Positions 55,431 to 64,000 of a DNA stretch of 64,000 nucleotides are shown one piece after another (the stretch's first letter is position 1; every line of letters starts with the position of its first letter). A model generated the notes under the pieces. The model was not told the origin of the DNA. It was given only the letters and a program-made list of their open reading frames with translations, and ran no database searches. This DNA is from Capillidium heterosporum (Eukaryota > Entomophthoromycota > Entomophthoromycetes > Entomophthorales > Capillidiaceae): contig WBMQ01000014.1 in NCBI GenBank assembly GCA_016630905.1, positions 62,001-126,000 on the forward strand, in the 5' to 3' direction. Position numbers and translations under genes: made by a program.

Positions 55431-55691
55431 ATTTCAAATAAACTTATCAACTTAGGTTTTCTACAGCATATGGCTAAAGTTTATCTTATATATGTTCCTA
55501 ATGAATTTAAGTCAAAGTTATTGATATTTTCATGGTTGTTCAGCTAATTTTCAAAACTGGAGCTGATAATTTTGGGCTTTCAAAGTTTAGCAAACTTGAC
55601 CAAACTTCCTTTCCAATTTAGTTTACACTTGCAATTTCAGCACTTGCTTCCAGTTCCAAAGTTTAGAAACTAGAGCTTCTTTCAATTATAT

Positions 55692-57008
55692 ATGGATTTG
55701 GAGACTAAACAAGCATCGTTACGAAGTGAAAGGATCAAAGAGGCGTAAATCTAAATTTACCTTCTCTATCAACTAACTTTTTTCAACTTTAAAGTGCCAT
55801 AAAGGAAGCTGAGTATTTGAAGAAGCATGAAGGTAATTGTTTCATTTTAATTTCGATTTTAATTTAGTATAACTAGGCCACGATGGGAAACATCTAGCCA
55901 TGTTGTTTATTTTAATAGCTTCAGTAGTTTTAGTTCAGTACTTGGTTATACTGTGGAAGAAAAAACATTATTCGAGCTACCAAATCGTTTCATTGTTATG
56001 TTTATGGTGAGTTTCTATATACATCACTTTTATTTACATTTTTGTAAAAGGATCTTCCCAGCCGTCTTCTTTTTTGTTGAAGAAACTGAAAGCCACTTCC
56101 TTTACTTCTGGTCCTTGTTTTCGGTGTTCAATGGTTATAGTACTTTGTTTTGTTATCCAATGTTTCTTATTACTTTCATAGTACTTTATAGGGCTACTAG
56201 AACACCATTGCACCATTTAACACCTAGGTATATAAGTATTTTATTTTCATTATTGACGTGGTTTAAATTTGTAGGTTAATTTACAAATGGTATTCGGTTA
56301 TGCATCAGGTATCTTACGTGATTGGAGTAGTAGGGTACATTGCCACTTTGATTCTTATGTTTTCAGTCCCACCACCCAACTCGATAGAGCAGTCGGAACA
56401 AAGTGAGCGTATACTATCCATACCCTTTACCTTAGTCTGCTACGGGCTATACTTTGGGTGAGTCATCGTACCATGCTTTTACTTATGTAAATTTAGAGTT
56501 TTGGCTAGAGATTTCGCCGAGTTGTGTAGCGACCGCATGGCCTCCACCTTAGGGGTAAGTAACTTTACATTTCGCTTTTCTAACTATCTTTCAGTACTAC
56601 GTCAAGGATGGGCTCCCCAACAAACAACTCAAGTCAGGAGTATGTGCCATATGTGGCTGGTATCTCAACGCCGATTTACCGGTCCATGATGCCTCCGAAC
56701 CGATTGACAAGCTACCCCAGTTGATACCTACCGTCGCCAAGGATACGTTGGATGACCCAGTATACAAGTTGAACTGTGGGCACCAGTTCCATGAAAAGTG
56801 CCTGCGGGGGTGGTGCATGGTAGGTAAGAAAGATACCTGTCCCTACTGTCATGAGAAAGTCAACCTCTCTCAGCTAGCCAAGAACCCTTGGGATAACCAG
56901 CAGCTCATGTACCTGGCCCTATTGGATTGGTTACGATATTTTGTGGTTTGGCAACCATTGATCGTTCTAATTGTCGAGGGTTCGTACTATATATTTGATT
57001 TAGATTAA
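55692..57008 (+). CDS. RNF121: RNF121-type membrane RING E3 ligase
   Basis: Homologue of animal RNF121/RNF175, a Golgi/ER multi-pass ubiquitin ligase in membrane-protein quality control. Seven exons: 55692-55744, 55795-55832, 55877-56006, 56051-56227, 56275-56457, 56497-56554 and 56595-57008. Introns are 39-50 nt and the product is 350 aa, near the human length. N-terminal helix with EYLKKHEGHDGKHLAML, about five to six helices, then GLYFGVLARDFAELCSDRMA, as in the animal protein. The RING has a long insert between its second and third ligands (CAICGWYL ... LNCGHQFHEKC ... CPYCHEK), followed by NPWDNQQLMYLALLDWLRYF and WQPLIVLIVEG, which are family hallmarks. It is unrelated to the three RING-H2 paralogues beyond the RING itself. 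Confidence 0.93.
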
Positions 57009-57437
57009 GCTATTAATAAAATAATATTTCTTGATGAAGAGTTGGATTTGTCCTTTGATATGTTTATTGAAGATAGTAAATGACAATGTTCTATTTAAAA
57101 ATCTGGTTGGTTTTGGTAGTTTATAGAAAGTTTTCTAGTTGAGAAATTTTTGGCATATGCCAGAAGCACTTAATATATATTAGCTACAAGTAACATCGTT
57201 GTTAGGTTAAAAACTGGGCTATATAAACCACAATCAAAAGCAAGTTACTTTATAACTATTCAAACTTCAATAAAGTAGGTGAAGTTCTTGTTAAACTAAC
57301 TTCAAGCTTTACAACTATAAACATAAAAAAGATTAAACTTTATTTTCAGCAAAACTATACTTGGTACATATTCAAAGCTTTAGAAGGATGTAAACGGAAT
57401 CCTACAAAGCTTTCAAATTTAAACCACAAAAATCTAA
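57009..57437. other. Convergent 3' region
   Basis: About 430 bp of AT-rich DNA between RNF121 and FAS, which converge; nothing recognised. Confidence 0.45.
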
Positions 57438-60400
57438 TTATTCGGCAATGGCCATAGCGATGGCGTACTGACCGGAATGGGATATGGAGACTTTGACTTC
57501 TTTAACGCCATTCTTCTTAGCGGCATCGGCAGCATCGTTATGGAAGGTCACTTTAGGGGCAGCTGAGCTACTGGCTAAGATCTCAATGTCCTTGAGAGGG
57601 GCGCCGGCACCTTGAGTCCAGACGGGGTTGCCATTTAGATCTAGGCTGGAGACCGCTTTGACGACGGCTTCTTTGGCGGCCCACTTTCCGGCGAACGAGG
57701 CACTGGGGTCAGGCCTCGAATTGCAGTAGGTGATCTCAGCTTCAGTGAAATTACGTTCGATGAAAGTTTCGTTCTCGATATTAATGGCCGATACTAATTC
57801 GACATCTACACCGACTCCCTTACTTCCAGCCTCCTGGCCTTGCAGCTGCATCTTCAACAGAATATCCTGGGTCAACTTGCTGTCGGTAGTATTGGGGGTA
57901 ACTTTATCCTTGGCATCCTTGAATCGATAGGACTTCTTGCTGGGGTCATACTCGGCTCTGGCGTTGGGGTTAAGGTAAACTTTGCTTTCCAAGGCGTCAG
58001 TGTAAGGAGCTTCATGCTTGACTTGAATCAGGGTGGCTACGTTGGTGATAGAGTCGTGGAAGTAGCGGTAGGCTTTAGCTTGGCGGACTTGGTTCAACTG
58101 AACGTAGCGTTCGTACTGAGCTTTGGGTAGCGCACCGAACAGGTAGTCGGGATGGATAATGAGGGCTTCACCACCAACTTGGCCGAACCCAAAGGATTTC
58201 AAAAGACCGGCACGGACACCATCAGTGTGGATGGCACGGGAGGGGTAGAGAATGTGCTTGAACTTCTTGAGATGCAGATCAATGTTGTCGGCGTTGCGGT
58301 TACCGGGGATGATGCCGGTCTGGAGGACTTGCAGGACACCGTTCAACATCCAAGCGGCGGCGGCACCCTTGGGATGTCCGGTAAGGTACTTTTGGAAAAT
58401 ACCGGGACAGGCGTTACCCTTGCTACGGCCCAGATGCTGGAACTGGCTGTCAACGACTTGAGATTCGTTCTTATCATTGGCCTTGGTCGAAGTTCCGTGG
58501 AAAGAGGCTACACCGATGTCATCGACGGTAAGTCCGAATACAGCAAGAGCACCACGTAGTGGGGCGATACTGGGGTCCTGCTTAAAGAATTCGTTACCCC
58601 ACAGGCTCAAGGCTGACTTCTCCTGTCGGTTGGATTCCTTGGCGATGTAGTCGGTACGTTCTTTGACAAAGTCGGCTTCGCTTTCTGAGTCGAGTTGGCC
58701 GCTGGCCTTTAGACTTTCGACTTCCAAATTGAGGTTCTGGTATTCCTTCTCGACCCAGTTCTTGATCTGGCTGCGGCTGTAGTCCATCTGACGTCTACGG
58801 TAATTGATATCTAACAGGGGGCTCTGGAACGTGCGCTTGGTCTCCTTGGCAGTGGTTAAAATACCTTGACCGGGGGCGGGTACTGAACGCCCTTCCTTAT
58901 CAGTTGCAGTGTTGGTCAGAGCCACGATACCGTAGATAGGAACACCCATCTCAACTGCCAACTTGGCTGACATCAAGATTTGGATACCCGAACCTTGGGA
59001 CTCCATGAATCCACTTCTGGTAGTGGTGGTAGGTCTGGACATCTCCTGGGGGGTACGGCCCATGGCGAACTCATCCAAGGAGTTGGAGGTAGCCTTCATG
59101 TTGGCGAACTCGGTGGAACCTTCCTCGTGGAAGTCATCGTAACCGCCAACGATGACGACTTTGGCCTTTCCGGTCAAGATGGTATCAACACCAATTTCAA
59201 CCGACTCAACGGCGGTAGCACAGGCACCAACTGGCGTCTTAATAGGTCCAGATGATGACAGCAGAAGCAAGTTGATCCAGGCGGGCATCGTGTTGATGAA
59301 GGTCTCCTGTAGAATATCGTTTTGGACGGGGATATCGAGGAATCTCTCCTTGTACATACGGCGAAGACTAACCATACCTCCCATACCGGAACCAGCTGTG
59401 TTTCCGACCTCTGATACGTGGACGTACTTGTAGAATTCGTAGGGATCGGTGATACCAGAAGTTACTAAAGCTTCAACGAAGGAAACTAGGACGAACAAAG
59501 TAATACGGTCAACTTGGTTGACAATATCCTCGGGTACACCGTAACGTAGGGCATCCCAGCCGGTAGGAATCTGACCAGCGACCAAACGATCACCACGTAA
59601 AGCCTTGGGTACGTAGATGGAAGCACCCTTACGTAAGTGGGCAATCCAGCTGCCAGTCTCCTTGATCTCAAAGATCTCTACCTTGTCACCGTGTTGCTGC
59701 TTCAAATTACCAGCTTCTTCGGCGCTGACCTCGATAGGTTCCAAGTCGTGGTCGACGACGACTTCACGCATCATGAAGCGATTGTTGGGATCATAACCGT
59801 GGAATAGTTCGGGCTCGATGAGACGGATACCAGTATGTTCCAAGATCTGGGCCTCGTATTTCTGCTTAACTTGGTGATCAGGTACAGGTTCCTTGGTCTT
59901 GGCATCGACCCAACCGGTATATTGCTGACCCGATTTCAACGGTCCATTGTGGTGAGCGATAAGACCCATGAGCCAGGCTAGCTCAATACAACCCTCTAGG
60001 GAGAATTCGCCGTGGGCTTCCATCTCCCATCTAGTTCTGGCATTACCCCAGGGACCTACCTCACCAAAACCGGTGACTACGACAACCTTCTCTAGATCCA
60101 ATAAACCTTGTAGGTGGGAAAGGTGGCTGAGCTGCTTGTATTCTTTCAACTCGGGGAAGTTAAACTTGATGTTGGCTCTGGGGGTTGAAGTCTTGGGTTT
60201 GAACGAGGCTGAATAGGAAGGTCCGTTGACGACTGTTAAATCGATCGAGTTATCGGTCACGATAGCACGGCGAATAGTCGATGTCTCCATGATATCCTTA
60301 CGTAGGTTGACAACAACATCCTTGAAGTTGGGCAGGTACTGGAACCCACCGTTCAAATCGGCCCAAACTGGAGCTTCTTGAGCAAGGTCGACGAGGTTGG

Positions 60401-63400
60401 GGTGCATAAGACCCAAGATGTTGAAGGCCATCTCTTGGGTGGAGAAGGTACGTACACCACGTTTCTCAACGCCTTCAGAGACAATGTTGTTTTGGTTCAT
60501 GAGGCCAGTACCGCGGGTCCAACCAATTACAGTACCTACAATGGTGAGGTAAGAGCCCCACGATTCGGATGCCCATCGGTTCATTAGATTTTCTAAACCA
60601 AGTTTGGATTCAGAGTAGAGACCGTCACCACCAAACAGACCGTGGTTGGGAGATAGGGGGACGATGACTTGGGCGGGACGTGTGTGGTAACCAAGCTTCT
60701 CTTTGAAGGTCTTGACGGAACCGAGTAGGCGTAATAAATTGGTCAACATGACACGGTGGGCAAACTCGGATAGTCCGTCCAAATCGGTGATCTCGCGGCC
60801 ATTCTCAGGTAAAGCGCCGAAGGGGATGATGAAGTCCAAATCGACACTGAGACCCTTCTTCTCGTCGGTAGTGTAGATGTACTCGACCAAGTTATCGACA
60901 TCCTGCTTGGAACCCTGATTGAAGGGGAGAACAATCAGGCTGGATCCTTTGGAACCGTAGCGCTGGTAGATCTTCTGGTAGTACTCGGTAGCTTCACGGC
61001 TGAATCGGGAAGTAGTAACAATGACCTTAGCACCACCTGACAACAGACCACACAGGATCTCGGCACCAATACTATGTTTACCACAGCCAGTGATCAACAC
61101 ATTTTTATCCTGGAAAGTCTGTCCAGAATTGGCAATCTCAGCTAAAGCCTCCAAGTAGATGGAGGTCAGCTTGGCATTGTACTCCCACCCATGAATCTCA
61201 TCCTTCTTCTTGAGGTGGAGGAAAGGTAACGCTTCCTTGACTGGGGTCTGCTGCTGACGTTGAGTCTTGGGTTTAGGTCTGATGTGACGTTTGGATCGGG
61301 TGGATTTAGTTGATCGATAGTTCTCTTGGGACATGGCCAAGGACTTGACGACATCGTTGTAGAGGGACGTAATCTCATCCTTGTAGCCCTTCTTGATACG
61401 GGGTTGATGCTGGACAATCTTTAGGATGCGTCCCAAGTTCTGCTGGATGTGTTGACGGTTGTTCAGCTCGGTAAGGCTACTACCCTTACCCATTTCTTTG
61501 ACGTAATCGGCTAACTTCCGGATCTCGGGTCTTAGTACTTCCTTGTAGATGACTTCTCCCGATTCGGTGACGGTAGTTGAGGGGGCGACAGGGTAAGCTA
61601 CATCCTTGTAGACGGGGTAGTGGTCCAAGAACATCTCGACATTTTCAATCAGTAGGTAGCCAAACTCCTTGGTGTTCTTGTACAGGTTATTGCGCTCGGC
61701 TGGACAGTTGTTGATGTGGTATTTCATGAAGTCGATCAAAGTGGGATCAGATCGGTTCATGAGATGGATGGCTTGAGAGGTTACATCACGGTCGACAGGC
61801 TGTAATTCTACCGAACAAGAAATCATAGTAAAGAGTCAAAGCATCCTGTCTGGACCAATTCCAGTAAGAGTCGTAAACTCTAGCTTTACGCTGATCAAAG
61901 ACAGGTTTTACGCCCTTGACATAGTACTCACCATGTTCCGATACGAAAATGTCTAGCTCTTGTTGCAACTGGTCGGCTCGGGTCTTCTCACTGTGGTATA
62001 GTTTCTGAGTAGCGTATTGATCCTCACCCAAGTACTTGGCCAACAGCTGAATCTGTAATTTGTAGAGGTTGTTTTGTTTTTTGGTCAAAGCGTTGAATTC
62101 AGCCGAGTCGATGACGGCACCGCCACCTCCACTAGATCCAACATCAGCACCACCACCAGAAGAGAGCGTAATACCAGCTTTGGCAGCAGTAGGCTTGAGC
62201 TACCGTATCCAACCATCCTTTAGCTTCGGCTTCCGAGTTGAGACGGTTGGCAGGTTCTTTAGTTAATCCAAGTAGCAGTACTGAGTCAGTTCTACCTGAA
62301 CCTAAACCAAAGCTACTGGAGAGGTGATCCCTAGCATTGCTCAATGTGAAACCACCAGGCATCTTGGCAGCGATCAACTTTGATAAAAGTCCGGAAGTAT
62401 GCTTTCCAAGGCTTCCTGAGAAAGCAGGGGACAAAGCGACGCCAAGTTCTTCCAAGGGGGTTTCCTCCGGCTTCTCAGGGATGTTGTTACCGAACTCCTT
62501 TTGTAGGTCACCGAGAATTTCATTCTGTAAAGTAGACTTACCGCCAACTAAATCTTTGATGGCGCTAGTCAGTGGGATCTGACTGAGGTCCTTCTTGAGT
62601 TTCTGGGCTACGACAGTGTGCAGGATATCAATGGCCTGGATGGGCTGATCTTCAATGGCTTTGGCAGGTCCACGGGCCACTGGAGCAGCTACTGGAATGG
62701 AAGCCACTGGGGTAGCGGAGGCAGCGGGCGTGGGAGCTTCTTTTTGGCTCTCTTGACCTTGAGCCTGGCTAGGTTGGGCAGCTTCTTCGGGCTCGATGTT
62801 GTAATAAATCTCCTTCTCATGCTTGGAGGCACACAAGACAGCACGTTGGAAGTTTCTAGCGTCGTCGTATGCTGCATACTTCAACTTCAAAGTACGGTCA
62901 GCCATGTTGGCCAAGGTAGGTGAGGGCCCAACTTCAATTAAGCGTTCAACGCCAAAGTTCTTGAATAGCTGATCCTGGGTCTCGATCCATCGGACTGGAG
63001 AAGCGAACTGGAAGGCTAGCAATTCAACTAATAAGGTGAAACCGATTTGCTGCTGCTGGGCTGGGGTAAAGGTATCGTTTTCGGGCCAGTTCTTAATAAC
63101 CTTGCTGACTCTAGCACTGTTGGTGATCCTTAATACGTTCTCAAAGTACTCCTTGGTGATCTGGAAAGGCTTAGCGGTCAAGTTAGGAATGTATTTGCCA
63201 GTCAAAAGACCGACGTCAATAAGGTTGGGTCTCAATTTCTGGATGATATACGAACGGAAGGGGGCTACACCACTCAACAGGAAACTAGAGTGGAATGGTA
63301 CATCCAAGCCTTGCAGTGGAATTGTTGCAAAACCACGTTCTAACTTGAGGTAGCCTTCCCTGGCTTTCTTGGCCTGAGACTTGCTCAAAGCTTCCTTGAT

Positions 63401-64000
63401 AATGATGGCGAGGTGCTCCTTGACTTGATCCAAATCCATAGTCTTCAAAAGGGAGTCGATGTCGATGTTGGTAGACTTCATGTAGTTGAGTACGTTTGTC
63501 AGCGTATCCAAGTTGGTAGTCTCACCCGAAAGCACATACTGCCAGTTTTCGACGTTGTAGTTAACAATTTGAATGAGGCCTCCACTTTGGTGGGAGATGG
63601 ACTCGACGATGTACTTGAGGTAGGTCTCGTTTAAGGACTTGGATACTCTGGAAGGATTGACTGCCATCATACCGTAGTTTGTACGACCAGCTGAGTCTCT
63701 TTGGACGGCGTTCTGCATCGACATACCACGGTAGAATACCAAATCGGCCAAAATGTCAATTGGTAGAACGTTGCCTAATGCGGACAAAGCAGCATACTCA
63801 CCTAAAGAGTGGCCAGCGAAAGCACAATTACGCTGCACCAAGCCTTTAACCCTCATATCTTCGAAAGAGGCCTTTTCCATAAGGGTAAGTGCTGGCTGGG
63901 TAAACTGAGTAGCCGAAAGAAGACCTTCAGGTGAGGTGAAAGTGAAGGAAGTCGAACGTGAGTTGATCTGGGGGAATAGTGGAAGGGTCTGGGTTGTGTT
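57438..64000 (-). CDS. FAS: Single-chain fungal fatty acid synthase, C-terminal part (MPT-ACP-KR-KS-PPT)
   Basis: Cytosolic type I FAS making palmitoyl/stearoyl-CoA. The gene runs off the window at 64000, so N-terminal AT, ER and DH domains are not seen. In order: malonyl/palmitoyl transferase with GHSLGEYAALSALG; an Ala/Pro-rich linker; ACP with the phosphopantetheine Ser in GGKSTLQNE (codon 62534-62536); ketoreductase with NVLITGCGKHSIGAEIL; ketosynthase with Cys in VGACATAVES (59220-59222), His in SFHGTSTK (58497-58499) and GHPKGAAAAW; and phosphopantetheinyl transferase (GVDVELV, AGKWAAKEAVVK). In ascomycetes MPT ends Fas1 and ACP begins Fas2; here they are one frame. Two one-base frame displacements (about 62188 and 61806) interrupt the reading frame, each between well-conserved blocks. 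Assembly error is the simplest cause. G/C-rich codons. Confidence 0.93.

Overview
This window is fungal nuclear DNA. The direct signs are a fungal type I fatty acid synthase, a CHS7-type chitin synthase chaperone, an OPY2-like membrane anchor, a fungal-type seven-helix receptor, and very short GT-AG introns (35-74 nt, often with CTAAC or ACTAA branch sites). The malonyl/palmitoyl transferase end of FAS beta runs straight into the acyl carrier protein domain of FAS alpha. Such a single-chain FAS argues against an ascomycete and fits basidiomycetes or early-diverging fungi. AT-rich intergenic DNA and membrane RING, receptor and SDR reductase genes make an early-diverging lineage such as Entomophthoromycotina (Conidiobolus-like) a reasonable inference, not a proof.

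Layout. 0-8 kb: a concentrative nucleoside transporter, then two paralogous multi-pass RING-H2 proteins. 8-17 kb: a decayed regulator-like gene, DDI1 with nine exons, hAT-like terminal motifs, and a Gln/Asn-rich protein with a Myb/SANT-like domain. 17-22.6 kb: almost gene-free. 22.6-33.9 kb: a 7-TM receptor behind a small inverted-repeat element, a decayed membrane gene, two identical tRNA-Glu(CTC) genes flanking a SNF5-family subunit and CHS7, a second copy of the inverted-repeat element, and OPY2. 34-46 kb: an F-box/LRR protein, a possible small three-exon gene, a SAC-domain phosphatase, an unknown soluble protein, a mitochondrial hotdog-fold protein, an SDR reductase and a third RING-H2 paralogue. 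47-64 kb: a Tyr/Pro-rich secreted protein, a sulfate permease, an intact and a broken SDR reductase, an RNF121 homologue and the 5'-truncated FAS gene.

Several genes share themes rather than an operon: cell wall and membrane traffic (CHS7, SAC phosphatase, RNF121), signalling (receptor, OPY2), ubiquitin and proteostasis (DDI1, four RING proteins, F-box), nutrient uptake (nucleoside, sulfate) and lipid synthesis (FAS). Exon borders below were worked out by eye from reading frame, splice sites and remembered family alignments.
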